From Nautilus pompilius (taxonomy: Eukaryota > Mollusca > Cephalopoda > Nautilida > Nautilidae), in contig JACATO010000320.1 of the NCBI GenBank assembly GCA_018389105.1, positions 372,001-436,000 on the forward strand: DNA of 64,000 nucleotides, written 5' to 3'. A program made the translations under genes and the position numbers. Positions 36,860 to 50,400 of this stretch are shown in pieces; position 1 is the stretch's first letter, and each line of letters starts with the position of its first letter. The notes under the pieces are model-generated. The model searched no databases. It was not told the origin of the DNA and worked only from the letters and a program-made list of their open reading frames with translations.

Positions 36860-39800
36860 CTTTTTTTAAAATTTGCCAAAAAAAAAAAAAAATTGGAAGG
36901 GGGAAGAAAGATCCACCCACCTGAAAGAGGAGAGAAGTAATGCAAAGGTGCGTTTTAGATAACTAATTACTGTTGGGACATACTACCTGCTAGTCCACAA
37001 TTTAGCATTTATACTACAAATTAGCTGCTCTAATTTATTGTTAACAATAGTCCCAGGAGGCCAGAAAAGCCCACCACCAACTGACCGTAGTACACAGGCT
37101 ATACAAGTTAACAGAAGATGCCAGTATTTTCTTTTTTATAGTTGGGTTTCAGATCAACGCATGTCAGAAGTTACATTTTGTTCTTTTTTACCAAATGCAC
37201 AAGCAAACCACACCATCCTGAAAAAAATCCCCAAAGTTACTCTTTAATAATTAACTAATCCAGAAGAAAAGAGAAAAACAAATGCAAGTTAGTGTAGTTA
37301 TTGCAAGGAAGACTGATATCGAAGAATGGAACATAAACTAAGTTATTAAAGTTAAATGTTCCAGTAATAGCACCTCTTCCCCCAAATAGGCTTTACCTTA
37401 TCATGCAATTTTTTTTTTTTTTAAATCTAACCTCTACTGTCATTGTGTGGTAGTGGTACTGCCTAATACTTTTTGAGCTGGCAGTACTTATCCTGGCAAA
37501 AGAAGATTTTTTGTTTGCTGGTTAAAGACATGAGAAGGCAGCTGGAAGATCCCAAGACAAAGAACAACATTCCCAGAGGATGGAGAAAGGAACTGCTTGG
37601 TGCCACACAAAGAAACTTCCCCACAGCAATAATGGATTAAAGAAACTTCAGACAACATGGCTTCCGGCACCATGACTACAGCAATGAAGCAGGAAAAATT
37701 CTTCAGCATTAGTCCAGCAAATCACAGAGTAGGCTTCCAAAGGAAAAAATGTAAAAACTTTTAAAAAATAAAGGGGAAGTAAAACCATCAATCATCAAAT
37801 TCAATGGTAAGAATTTATTGGTTATTTCTGCACTCCTATGATATCCATCATTGCAATTTTCTACTTTTCAGTAATTAGATTTTGACTTCTTGTAGTTTGC
37901 TATTATAACTTTTATTTTAAAATATCCAGAACATATGAAAAATTGTGTGTATAAGTTAACATCTTTTTTGACGGTGTAGTGTGATGTCCCGAGAAGTGAG
38001 AATTAGGAAACTTACTAGATTTAATCAAACCATGACTATATTTCTCTCAGCAACCATCGTTTTTTTATTTCTTAATGAAAATAATTGGAGGTAACCAGCT
38101 GACCTATTAGTCAAGATATTATATTATACAAGGTCGTCAAACCAAAGACCTCTTCTTTCATCTCATCCTTCCTTTAGTGCCTGAAGATACTGATGCATAG
38201 ATAGTTGTTTCTATATATAAAGTCATGAAGAAATTCCTAGAAATCTCCAGTTATCTAGGCTGAAAGAAAATTTGTGACAGTTTCTGGAACATAACTGAAA
38301 GATCAAGAATCATCTAGAATACAATTAAAATTCCAGAATATTCTGTCTGATGCAACATTTTTTCTTGTTGGAAATAATACCTATTCATATTCAAATTACC
38401 AATCCTCATGATTTCAGTGTTAGTTTTATAAATTTTTTATTCATATTAATAAGGAAAAAACTTTCATTGTTTTTCATATAGATCGAAGGCTTTGTCTAAC
38501 ATAAAGACAAATATTGAAAATTATTAAGGTGGCCAAATCAACTGGCTACAACTGTAAATGTTCTAAACATGAAAAATAATTTCCATATATTTACTCATCA
38601 TAAAATTCAATCTTTCACATTGTCTCTGAAAATAGGTGTCCTTCAAGAAGTATATCTTAAGTAATAAGAATTTTCTAATTCCTCCATTGCCTAATTCTGA
38701 CTTTCTAAATTTTTTGAATGCAAGAGGATTAAACTGGATTTTAAAAATCAATGTGACCTATCTTTTCTGCCATTAAGGCAAATGCATCTTCTAGTCTACA
38801 AAAATTATGTAAAAAAATGCTTTAAAAAATTGCTTGTCTTTTTTTAGGAATAATATTTTCATTATTAAAAGAAATTTTTTTATTTATTCACACTTTTACA
38901 AACATTTAAAATAATTTAAAGGAAATTTCTAATAATGTTGTTTTTCTTTTTCAAAGATGCCAATCTACAAGAATGTGAAATATGATGATTGAAAATTAAT
39001 TAGCCTATTAATGTATCTTTGCTGAATTCATATAAAAAATCTTTAAATTTCTGCCTATTTCCCCTATGAATTAATCAGAGTATGCAACAAAATTATTGCT
39101 AATAAAAACTACTTTGCAAAACTGTATATGAATGTAATCTTTTGGAATAAGTCCAAAGATTGATAAAAGAAACCATAGAAGGCAAAGTATGGAACTAATT
39201 TATTTACTAATACAAGAACTAAGAGAACTTTTAAAAGAAAGCATCTTTTAGGTGACATTGACATAAGTGTACATGGTAGGGTTTGGGTACCACCTGCTGT
39301 GGCAGAGGACCAGGTTTATTCCCAATTGGTTTCTTCTCTCTCCTGAACCAATTTGACTGGGTTTTCAATGAAAAGTTCTCACAGAAACTTTCCAGTATAC
39401 ATACCAATAATGGTACTTCTGTGAATGTTTTTTAAATGAACATCATCCAGTGTCAGGTTTAAGGTTTTCCCAAGTGCAGATAACCCATTAACCCTTGACT
39501 AACTGACTCACATACCCAAAATGGAACGAGCAGGAGACTATCATCTAAATGATGAATAATAAAAAAAAGGAAAAGAAAAGAAAGCCACAAGCACAGCTGG
39601 AATCATCAATTTTTCTACTAAGGCTTTAAGCCAAAACAGGGCCAGACCATTAGTCAAAGTCACAAGTAAAAGAACAATAATCACGATATATAATTTTCAA
39701 CATAGTACTATTTCTGTTTTTCACATGAAATATTTCTATATTTTAACATGAATCAGCAATACCAGACCGCTGTATGGGGATGCAACTTAACATTTTGGTC

Positions 39801-40875
39801 TCTGCAACCAGTTAATCATTTTAAAACTAGTTACCACACTAAAATGCCCCAACTACAGAATCAGTTACTTATGCCCAACTAGGCACACAGTAGGTGTAAC
39901 CAATTATTCAAGATGCTACCTTGAATCATGCTCATATAGCTGGACACTGTAATTGTAACCAATTCTAAATGTCTACTACTGCTGAGTCCCACCTGTCACA
40001 GGTCATAAAGTCATTTTGGAGGTAATGTATGTGTGTTAGATTTCAAAATGTCTCCTTTTGCAATTTTGACAACATCAAGTATGCGGAAAACTTCAAACCT
40101 GTATGCAACACACTTCATGTTACTGTGACATTTCAATACAAATTCAGCAGTTTTTAATTCAACTTTTATCAAACAAAATTAGGAAATTCTAGGGTGATGC
40201 AAAAAATTTGGCCAACACACAGGTGTAGTAGTCTTGCTTGTTCAAAATTCTGTCATGTGTGATTTTCTGAGCCTGTGATGAGAGAATAAACTCAGCATCA
40301 AAACGTGCAATCTTTTCTTAAACAACTGTAAGTAAACCAGAAAGAATGTAGCTGAATTCAGTCTAGAAATTATAAAACAACAACCAACTAACTAATAGAT
40401 AACGTGCAAAATAGAAAACAAAAATGTGCTGTTGATGGGCGGAGTTGGAGAAGAAGAAACAAAACATGCAAATCATTTGATTGATGTGGATAAACTAATG
40501 CCATTGTAACTGCCAAAAAGATGACGATGGTGAATCAAAAAGGTAAATCAGGTGTTGTTTTTTTGCCTTAACATGACTCATTAAATCCAAGCCCAGAATT
40601 CAATATGATTTAATACAACTAAATTCTCTCTCATGGATGTACCTGATGGTTTTCCCTGTGCAGGCAACCCAACTAAGCTAAAATTTAATTATGTAGACAG
40701 TATTTTCCAACTTCAATGTGCCAGAAAACCAGCAACTTTCTTTTTTTTTTTTTAGTAAACTGAAATGATAAACCAGGGGGTTTTGTAAACTTTTGAAAAA
40801 TTCAGTGATAATACTTTTTTTTTTTACATGCTTATTCATAAGCTACTATTATAAGAACATAAGTTAATGTTTTAC
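36860..40875. other. AT-rich noncoding stretch
   Basis: No transposase motif seen. A plus/minus pair of overlapping frames at 37490-37710 has protein-like composition in both directions and could not be decided. A GC-richer patch at 39260-39400 may be an old SINE. Confidence 0.4.
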
Positions 40876-40905
40876 CTATATTTATGAAACATCTTGGTAA
40901 TAGCA
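40876..40905 (-). CDS. Candidate 30-bp exon
   Basis: On the minus strand TATTGGTTCAG is followed by 30 bp and GTAAAACATT. One frame reads AITKMFHKYR. Preceded by the micro-exon at 41002-41019 in the matching phase, the joined peptide would be ISCMCNAITKMFHKYR. A different phase choice gives a stop after eight codons, so the reading is not unique. Confidence 0.28.
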
Positions 40906-41001
40906 CTGAACCAATAACTGGCTCACATTAGCTTTTCCAAAAAAGATTCATCAAATTCTAATCATTGCTTGAACTATCATCATTTTGCATCCTTAACTTA
41001 C

Positions 41002-41019
41002 TTGCACATACATGAGATT
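41002..41019 (-). CDS. Candidate 18-bp micro-exon
   Basis: On the minus strand AATTTGTCCTTATAG is followed by 18 bp and the strong donor GTAAGTTAAGG. Both borders are good. All three frames are open, so the coding phase is set only by the neighbour at 40876-40905. Confidence 0.28.
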
Positions 41020-41175
41020 CTATAAGGACAAATTTCCCCACTGATAAGGTTAAATAGGGTTGTCGATGGAAAATACAGTGTACAATGGTTGTACTTTAAG
41101 CAGTGAGCCCTAAATAACTACCAGAACACCACTATTCATACAAACTTGTGATTTGGAGAATAAACTCAAGAGAAA

Positions 41176-41415
41176 TTATAAATGAATAGATGAACCAATT
41201 TGAACTGTCAGACAGCTAATCACTTGGCGGCCTGCCTGAATATGGCAAGTCTCCACTGTTGAGATGTAAACATCTTCACCATTTCCCATGTAACTGATAC
41301 CAGACTTACAAAAATTCTGCAGTTGCACATGAATATTGTTTGGGCCTGCATCACTGTTTGTGAGGGACGTGATCATAGCTTTGTGCTTAAGCATACTATT
41401 TATGGTAGACTCCAT
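41176..41415 (-). CDS. 79-codon open frame, unidentified
   Basis: The minus-strand frame starts at an ATG in a good start context (GTAAATGG), has varied protein-like composition (for example MLKHKAMITSLTNSDAGPNN and EDVYISTVETCHIQAGRQV), and stops at TAA. A GTAAGTCTGG donor-like site lies inside it after HVQLQNF, so it could be a first exon. It does not join the micro-exon at 41002 in phase. No family recognised. Confidence 0.25.
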   Translation of the reverse strand: MESTINSMLKHKAMITSLTNSDAGPNNIHVQLQNFCKSGISYMGNGEDVYISTVETCHIQAGRQVISCLTVQIGSSIHL

Positions 41416-41696
41416 TTACAACAGCTACTGTGCTGCCACTTATAGAGTAACAATAATAGTGCTGATGTTAATGAGTAGATGCAGCATTATATTGTATGAA
41501 TAAAATCAGTAGTGGTTTTTCCTGTAATTAATTAGGGCTCATCTCTTTCAGTGTGATCTTTGAAATAATACCTGACATGATTAGGTTACACACTGCTGCA
41601 ATGGTGTTTAAAAGAATAATTTAAGCATAGAAGTTCAGAGAGACAGTTCATAAAAGTCTAATGTAGAACTGTTGCATAATTCAAGTAATAAAAATA

Positions 41697-43445
41697 CAGT
41701 AAAACTTCACTATAGTAAATCTTGCTTTTTATGAACACCCAGATTTAATGGTCTCAACAGCTAGAATAAAATTCTTACTGAAATTTACCCTAAATGAACA
41801 ATCAGTACAAAAGGTTGATCCGAATAAAATAAAGATGATGACTGATTGGCTAAGCAAAAAAGAGCCAATTTCAGTGCATGTAGCAAGTGGTCGCACAGCA
41901 TAAGTGCTTTTACTAAACTATAGTGATCTGAAACTTAAAAATGGTAAGTGAAACTGCAAATTCCTGATAATCTAGAACAAAAAAGGAAATCTCAAGCAAA
42001 GGTCTATAGAAAACTTAGGCAAACAAAAAGTACATTTGCTACAGTTTATTTAAACAGAGAGAAAATTAAGGCTACCATTGTAAATGATGGGACACTGATC
42101 GAAAGAAACCCTGACAATGCCATATACCATTCTTTAAAGTGGCTGTAGACAAAAACATACCTATGCACAAAGGCCAAAAATATGCATCATGTTTAGGCAT
42201 GGAAAACTTCAAATGTTCAAACAACACAAGTTGTTGGAGAAAAAAGTTAAGTTAATATTAAGATGACCAGCACAATGGTTAAAAATGTTTATCCCGAACT
42301 TGTACAAAACTGCAACCTGAAAGATATTTGCATTGTCAGTGGAACTTGGATATTTGACAAACTTCTGACTTGCAAAACATCCACCACGACCAATAATTGT
42401 GATGCCACTAAAAAGAACAAACAATAGATAACTATATTGCTTGAGGGAGACATGGATAGGTCAGACCATCTGCACTCTCTTTAAAAATGAGAAAATGTTG
42501 CCATCATTTATTGACAACAAAAAATCATAGATGACTGGTGGCATCTGGACTGAAGTCAGAACTTTTTTTAAAAAGCTGCAGTTACAGGACTAAAAGGTTC
42601 TACCACTCAGTACATCCTGAAATTACCAATGTGAAGGCTATGACAATGCTATTTGCCTCCTAATTCTACTAGGGTACTGCAGCCAATAGACCAGGGTGTG
42701 ATCCTATGCTTTAATTCCTGATATAGGTAGTTCCCACTCAAGGCAATGTTGGAATGCATGGACAATGAAAAGCACACTTCAGCTGGATATACTGCAAGTC
42801 ACACACTTCACAAGAAAATAATGGGAGCAGGTGATGGAAAACTGTTTCAAATAAGCTGGTTGGCCTAATGTTAGTGGTGAAGATTCAGATTAGCTGTAAA
42901 TAGATATACCAGAAAAACAGCTTAATGAAATCACGTCAGAAAATACTTGGAAGCCAACATAGGAAGCAACGGATAATAACATCATCATTGACTCTGTAGT
43001 GACTAGATAAAAAGATGAATGAATGAGCATGATGCAACTAGTTAACCAGTGATCCATTCTTTAAAAAACTTGTAAAAAAAAGTGATAGAAACTGTGGACA
43101 TTTTCAGTCTTTGCCTAGAATCAAGGAATGTTTTAGACTAGTCAGTAAGATTGAAACTGTAAATATCAAAGAAATGTGCTCAAGATTTGAAAGAGTCCAC
43201 TGGATACTTTTTTCTCAAATAGTGATATGTAATTGCTATGTAAGTTTGTTTATCATTATCATGCACTTTTATAAATGCATATAACATTTCTAGTTTTATC
43301 TTAAAACAAGTATATTTTATGTTCATGGCAATGATTTGTTTCTTCATTGTGATGATGCAGCAAATTGTTAAATCTGGTTACGACGAGCACCCTGATAATA
43401 GTGAACTTTTCTCCATGGGGGTTTGCTATAGTGAAATTTTAGCTG
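41697..43445 (+). mobile_element. pogo-like transposon, degraded
   Basis: The left end CAGTAAAACTTCACTATAG and the reverse complement of the right end CAGCTAAAATTTCACTATAG match closely. Each abuts TA (41695-41696 and 43446-43447). At 1749 bp it is close to the size of compact pogo elements. The interior is a heavily mutated transposase on the plus strand. Confidence 0.87.
41948..42730 (+). pseudogene. pogo transposase remnant
   Basis: The first frame (41948-42148) carries a psq-type helix-turn-helix pattern: KRKSQAKVYRKLRQTKSTF, then VYLNREKIKATIVNDG. A later piece GMENFKCSNN matches the CENPB-type domain. The catalytic end is seen at 42650-42706 as LPPNSTRVLQPIDQGVI, with the third catalytic Asp at 42689-42691. 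The first and second Asp regions are too eroded to read with confidence. Stops are frequent. Family assignment is from known pogo motif patterns. Confidence 0.8.
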
Positions 43446-46158
43446 TATATATCTGTGAGCAGGATTTCTTTTATGTGACATTAACATAAGCTACTAGAAA
43501 TTTCTGATACTCTAAGCCATCAGAAATAACCTGTTTTTTAAACAATTTCTCCTTGTCTCCTCCTGTGGCCTCACTTTTTGAAAATATTAACAATGTTGGA
43601 TTTTTTGCTTTTTTTTTCTTGTTTGTATATGGTAACTATAAAGCCATTTTATTATTATTATTACTATTTTAAAATTCAAACTATTTTAGGCAAGTGATGC
43701 TATTTTAAAATCAGATTTTCTATTTAAAAATTTTTTCTTTTGGTAATAAAATATATATATATAACACAATTTTTTTTAAAGTTTAATAGATCTTCTATTC
43801 ATCTAAATCAATGTAACTAGATATCATAGCTTTTTAAGTATTTCACTAAAAATACAAAATTAAGATAAAATAACTACTCCATAATTCTAAGAGATAAATT
43901 CATCAAGTTTGTAGTTAAAATATGATCTCTATTCTTGATTTAAATGCCTGATTGCATCAATCACTGACTGATTTCATTAATCATCATCCCACAAGATGCA
44001 CTTCATTCTGAGTGTTAAAAGCATGCAGAGGTTCTGCCTATAGAAAAACAAGTCTGACTAAACACAAGCAAAAATGGGAAAATCAAGACGAGTGAGTAGG
44101 GAGGGGAGTTGGAAGCAAATAGAGTTCTCTTCAAAGTTTGCCCAAAAAACAAAAAAAATGGTTATTAATCACAGGTTATAAGAAACATGGAAAGGTAGCT
44201 GAAGAACAAAGGACCATCCAGAAACTGTTCTTTTGAGCCTGAAACAGCACAAAGAATGTCATTAAGTCATGTTGTGTGATTTCAACAGAGCAGCAAGCAC
44301 CGTGCACAGAATACCTTCCATGCTATCAACAACTCTCATGGGAACAGGTCTGCATTGCCAGGTCAGCTCCCCAGCCTCAGGAGACTATTGCAGTGTACAA
44401 GAAGAATTCTGATAAAGATATTTTAAAATGTGCTAAATGTTCTTTCACTTCTACTCACGTATGCACAGACAGAATTGATCAGATCCCTAAAGACAACAGC
44501 CCCAGCAAGTAATCATTAGCCACCACAGTCCTTACTAATTACCCAAACAAAAAACAAAAACCTTGCATTGCAGCTGCTCCCCAAACTTACTAAATACTAT
44601 TTACAAAACAGAAATAAACAGCTACTCATTAAACACCATAAATTAACAGAACATTTTCTATTTGTTTCACAACCCCAATTAGACAGTGACATCTAACAAG
44701 TATGTAGTTTGCTATATGCTAGCAGCCAACATTTCTTCCTGCATTTATGTTAACCACCTAGAAAATCTCTTCCATGGCATCAGACTGCTTCAAACACACA
44801 CAGTCTCTATAAAATTTTGGACATCTTTTAAGAAACAACAATTTAATAGTTTTATTTTATTTTTTCTTTAATGTATTTACAGTAACTCTTTCAAATGCAA
44901 TAGAGTACATCAAAGAGAAATAACTGCTGGCATTTGAAATATAAGAAAGTCTAACATAATTTATTTATTCCCTTTTCTGATTCTTTTTAGAGATTTTATC
45001 TAGAGAAAACAGATTTTATGTACTCTGAATTTTTTCTCATGAAAAAGTCAATCAGAGAAAGATAGAGAGATTTGAGGTTGAAATGGTTGATTAGTCAAAG
45101 TAAACTTTCATCTTGAGACAGATTGGTATGAATGATTAAAGGCAAATGTTCTGGTACATTATTACTTAGACTAAGGGAACTGGTCCCACACATTCCAATA
45201 CAGCTGCCATGGGTAATCCTAGTCTAGAAGTTTTGTACCTTCCTGTGGGACCCATCTCCAAGGTGATGATAAGACCCACTGACAAAATCCTTAACAGATG
45301 CAATGCTTATTCTAACAGATCAAACTAATATCTATTTGAGAGCTGAGCACACCAACAAAGAAACTCTCCCAAGCTACAAGCTGGCTACTAGGCTGCAGTG
45401 GAATGGGAATTAGCTCTCTCCTAACCACCATGGAATTAGTCAAACATGAGCAGTGTTTCCAGTCAACCAGAAGCACGTGCTATGACATCTCAGTGACTAA
45501 ATGTGCTTGGATTCAGTCAATGTTAACCAAACAGCACACACACACACAATGCATAGTAAATAAAGCCGTGTGTTGTGAAATAGCATAGGAAAGCAGTAAC
45601 CAAGGTATTAAAAAGGAGCCTTTTACAAATGTCAGTAAAACCACATTTGATATGAAGATAAAAATCTATACCAGTTTCTCTCTATGATTAAAAAAATAAT
45701 TTTAAATGTCTTTAAAAAAAAACCAAAAAAAATTTTTTTTAAACATTTAAATATTAAACTTTAAGAGAATGTGCTATTTTGCATATTCTAGATGTTGGTA
45801 CTAACAATCTTTCACCTGCTCATAAACTTCTATCAACATATCACCAGCAGTTATTTATGTAGAAATCTGTACTTTTTAAAATGTATTTTTAGCAAAACCA
45901 TCCTGAAATATAGAGCAAAGTTATGCATTTTTTTGTTCCATCTTTTTCCAGGCACTAAAAACAATGCCTACAATCACCCACAGACATGAACCACTGCTTT
46001 CTGTCCAACATGGCCTCATTTAACATTATTACTGAGCAGCTGCCCAATGAAGGACTGAAGTGTGATTATTTATATTTTGCTTTTTTGTTTGAAATAATTT
46101 TTCCATATTTAAAAATGTAAGATTGAAATTACTGTCTTCCTTCTATTTTTATTTTAAA

Positions 46159-46178
46159 ACACACACACACACACACAG
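46159..46178. repeat. (AC)10 microsatellite
   Basis: Ten AC units, read directly. Confidence 0.95.
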
Positions 46179-46821
46179 TGTAAAATATAAGACTTTATAT
46201 TTAATGGCTTGAGTGCATGTGTTCTAGTAATTTCCTGTAAATGCAGATAAATATTAATGATGAACAGGATGAAAATGCAAAAGCTGTGGTTTTTGAATGT
46301 CTCTGAAATGATACAGAATGGCCAAACCTTGGTCTACAACATCTTCAGCAATGACAAAGTCTAAACTTTTGCCACAGATTCAATTTTTTTTTTTTGTTGT
46401 TGCTGCTGCACATGGTGCAAGAATGTTCAGAGAGACAGACTCCACCATGGTCTGATTGGACAAAATGTTGAAGAATTGTCATCATCTTTCTGTCCTTAAC
46501 AGAGTGGTCCAGACTTTCTTGGTAATCTCACCACACAGAATGATCATAGGAAAAGAAAAAAAAAAAAAAAACCATTAAACATCATATTTTGTTAAAGACT
46601 TCATTACTACACAATACTGTCAATGATAGGCTTATTATTGCTTTAAATAGCCCTAGGAGTGTCCAGTTTGATCTTCATCCAGCAGTCTCACTTTTCTTCA
46701 GAAACAAAAAAGAAAGTTAGTTTTGACATACCACTGTTGATGATTTTTTGAATAGGGATTTTGTAAAGTTTTTCAAAGCTTAGGATATTATGTAGATGTT
46801 GAATTTTTACAAATGTATTTT

Positions 46822-46838
46822 TGTCTGTCTGTCTGTCT
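46822..46838. repeat. (GTCT)4 microsatellite
   Basis: Four GTCT units, read directly. Confidence 0.9.
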
Positions 46839-48718
46839 TGCCTAGCTATTGTTGAATAGGAATTTACCAACTTTGAAAAGTCTATTCATAGTTTTAGCAT
46901 ATATTTGTACCAGTACATATAATGTTCATATACTTGGCAACAATAAAGCTACAAATGCCCAAATAATGAAAATTTCTTAGAAATCACATTTTGGGACCTT
47001 TTGTACCTTTTTCAAAGAACATAACATTACCCAAGCATATGTATGGTATATCTTTGGTTTATTGCTCCTTGTACTCTTATAAACACAAACAAATGTTTGA
47101 ACAATGATAACTTTAAATTAACAAAATCCACTTTACTTAGTTAACAGATACATTTCTATTGGGTTTATGCAGAATGTTAACCTTATGCTAAACGTGTTTT
47201 CCTATGTTGGCCTCAATGCTAGTCTTTAAAGTTTCCCTATCAAAACTATCGAATTATACCATCAATGTCAGCTGGTAGTAGAACTTAGTAATGAGAAGAA
47301 TCCTAAAAGAACCAAATGATACACGAGAGAAATCAGGACCATGCCAGCACATTGCCCAAATATGGATAAAGAAACAAATGAAAAGATCAAAATAAGTGAC
47401 AGCATATTAGTTTAAACCATTTTTCTATCTCTCTTTTTTTTTTGACATCCAAGTTGAGTCAACATACTTAGAAAATACCACAAAAAGTATTTTAGGCTTT
47501 AGACCCTTGAAGTTTCCACTTTGGATAATAACCAATGTGTAATCTTTAGTTATAGAAATTTGTGATTAAATGCTGCTAGTAAACATAAATTACAGAAAAT
47601 ATATAATTCTTTTGTTTTATTTTTTTGCAGTTTCCATTATATCCAACAAACAAGAAATTTTAAAAATTATTTTTCAAATATAAAATATATTTTCTGCTGT
47701 TGAATATTATTCAAATTTTCACTGATAAATCCTTTTTTTTTTAAATCTCACATTTCAGACTGATTTCTACATGTAGAAACACATGTGCACAGATTCAAAC
47801 TTGTACAAACTGAAACAGTTCAGGCCTACAACCATCTCCATCACCACAAATCACTAAAATTATATTCCAATTCTCCGGGGCCAGTATAGAATGGTATATC
47901 TGTGTTTACAACTGCAATCAATAGACTCATTCATCACAGACATGAAAAACATGATATGTACAAAGATAACAAGCATCGTTAGTAATGAATGGAGAAACAG
48001 TTAGATAGATACATGTACTTCATAAAGTCTGTTAAATACCAAAATCATTCTTGCATAGTAAAAATCAAAAACAACTAAGGCATTACTGGCCAAATCCTCA
48101 AAAATCAACCAATTAACTAATTTATTTATTGTCATTACTGTACATCAGAAATATTCTCTGCCAATTGTGAAAAAGTATCACATTTTACACATCCATTCAA
48201 ATTATACCAAGTGCTGGATGTTTCAGATAAGTAAGGGAAATAACTCGATTTTTCTTTTGACGTTTTTCTATGGTGCACTCATATTTTCACAATGTTTACT
48301 AGAGGTGTTCTTAATGTACTAAACAATGGAAAACCAAAGTCAGTCAAAAATACGTTTAATACTGGAAATATTTAAAACAAAAATGGTAATTCATCGTTAA
48401 ATCATAAAAGTGACACAGAAGCTATCATTCAAACAGCATGAAAGGTTTACAGATTTATTGGGTTCTGACACCTAAAGATAGGTGACTGAAATAATATAAA
48501 GGCTAAAATACTCTTTAAATGTGAAATGTGAAATTAATCATTAAATAAAAACAGTTTTAGGATCTTCAACAATATGCAACTTGGTAGAACCTATACTGAT
48601 AAAAAGAGCATATTTTTTACTTGCAATTTTAAGGTGATGTTATAAAACGCAGTAAATCCTTGCACTTCAACAGAATAAATAACCTAGAGCTACATGTAAA
48701 AATTTTTTAGTAACTTAC

Positions 48719-48776
48719 CTGCAACAAACATGCATAACTTTAGCTTTTTGATAACCAAGGATTTAATAGATAAAAC
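48719..48776 (-). CDS. Candidate 58-bp exon, unidentified
   Basis: On the minus strand the pyrimidine-rich acceptor TTTTTTCCTGCTGTGTCTTGAAG is followed by 58 bp and the near-consensus donor CAG/GTAAGTTAC. Only one frame is open, reading VLSIKSLVIKKLKLCMFVA, entering in phase 0 and leaving in phase 1. It does not follow the exon at 53217-53328 directly, since that leaves in phase 2. It therefore belongs either to another gene or to the same gene with an exon missed in between. Confidence 0.42.
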
Positions 48777-50378
48777 CTTCAAGACACAGCAGGAAAAAAC
48801 TCAAGTATAGTTTAACCAAAATCATTAATTGACATAATCTCCATATTAATTTGAGTAATGGAATGTGAATGCAAGCTAGCATAAAAGGTTAACTGAGTTT
48901 GCCAGTCAGAATGAATGGAGAAAACAGGCAATGCCATACCAGAGAATTTTTTAAAATTACTTATTGTCTTAAATAAAAACCAGTCACTTCTTTTGTCATA
49001 TCTATTGTAATCTATTAATTAAAAACACTGCAAAGGGATGAGATTGATGGTTTGCAGCTTCAACATCCTTTGTCCTCATCACTATATAAGGACATCTCTT
49101 TACTTGTATATAATCTATCATGCACATGTAATAACTCTTGGAAAATTATAAACATCCTACCACATTATCCTACTTCTAGAAAGCAAATCTGATGTTAGTA
49201 TTCTTCTAAATTGTGACTAGTCAAAATATAAATAAAAAGTAAAAGATTAAATAGCTTACTGTAAGAATAGTGTAAACAAAATAATTTTTAAAGATCTATA
49301 TGGTATTCATTAATTTTACTCTTCCAAGTTTTCATCCATCAATTCTCATCACTAATGCAAAACATAATATTAAAGTTTTTTGTTAATGTATGAATTTCAA
49401 ACTTTCTTCCAAGTCATCACCCAACCATCATTTCTTCCCACCACTATAGTGCAACATCAGCTGAAAGTCCTATATATGATGTAAAAATTCTTTACTATAT
49501 CATACCTTCTCTTGTATTAATAAAAAGACTATTCTTCAACTGGCTGTATATATATATATGTGATTAATACACTATCTAAATCTTTAAGAGGAGGAAAAGT
49601 GCTTTAGGTTCAAACAAACGTTTGTAGTGCCATGACAAAGGCTGAAATAAAATCTAAGGTAGCATTTAAAAATTTTATTTACTTACTGCAGACAGAACAA
49701 AAAACAACAGCTTAATTTCAATGTATTAAAGACGAGTCATTTTAAAATCATAACTAATTACATGTATTACAGATAGTTTTGAAAATATGTTAGACAAACA
49801 ATTAGTTTGTCCAAAAAAGTAAAACATTTAATTCATCTTTCTTTTTCATTGTCATTTGATTCCTGAGTAAACTGTAGCATAGCAACAATGTCTTCTATCT
49901 CTAAAGTCATTAGCTAGGAAACAGCATTTGCAGAATGCTACAAGTTCTGGAATATTTATTCAATCTGAAAATGTTATTTTAGCCACCAGGCATGCAAATT
50001 AGATTTTTTTAAAAAGGAAATAAATAAATAAAGTTAACATTAAAAGCCAACATTTTTTTGTTTTTCCTTACAAAGAATTATCTTCCCTTGTCATCTTGAG
50101 TGAAAGTTTGTACCTGGGACATGAGTTAACTCCCATTAATTTGTATTACTAGTGATCTGCCATGTGAAAGGAGAAATTTTAATTGGCATGTACACACATG
50201 CACACAAAGATAGAAATAACCCCTTGGGTTAAGAAAAATAGACGACAGTTTAAAACCTACCAAAAGAAAAATCAAATGGCTGCAACTAAAAAAAAAATCA
50301 AGAAAATCAGAAACAATGCAGTAGCAAAATAAAACCCCATCTGAGAATTCAGTTTCCTCCTCAGTTAACTTTTCCATG

Positions 50379-50400
50379 TTAGAATGGCAGTTTTTGTCTT
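50379..50400 (-). CDS. Possible last coding exon of the coiled-coil gene
   Basis: On the minus strand AATTCTGTATTTATCAG is a good acceptor. Joined to the phase-2 end of the exon at 53217-53328, the frame completes an Arg codon and reads RQKLPF before TAA (50379-50381). The phase fits, but a seven-codon ending is little evidence and the intervening 2.8 kb contains a hAT remnant. Another frame of the same segment stays open much longer (KNCHSNMEKLTEEETEFSDG), so the segment may be coding in a different phase. Confidence 0.28.

Larger units (their letters stand above)
43448..48718. other. AT-rich noncoding stretch
   Basis: Two GC-richer patches (44270-44520 and 45160-45600) have frames open on both strands and may be old repeats or exons; neither could be decided. 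On the minus strand at about 44365-44280 a short frame VPMRVVDSMEGILCTVLAAL follows an acceptor-like GGCAATGCAG. Microsatellites lie at 46159-46178 and 46822-46838. Confidence 0.4.

Noticed and set aside
37488..37720. Overlapping protein-like frames on both strands
   Set aside because: Neither strand has matching splice sites on both sides and no motif is recognisable; cannot tell coding from chance.
39260..39400. Possible SINE with AGGTTTATTCCC as B box
   Set aside because: No A box at the right spacing and no second copy in the window.
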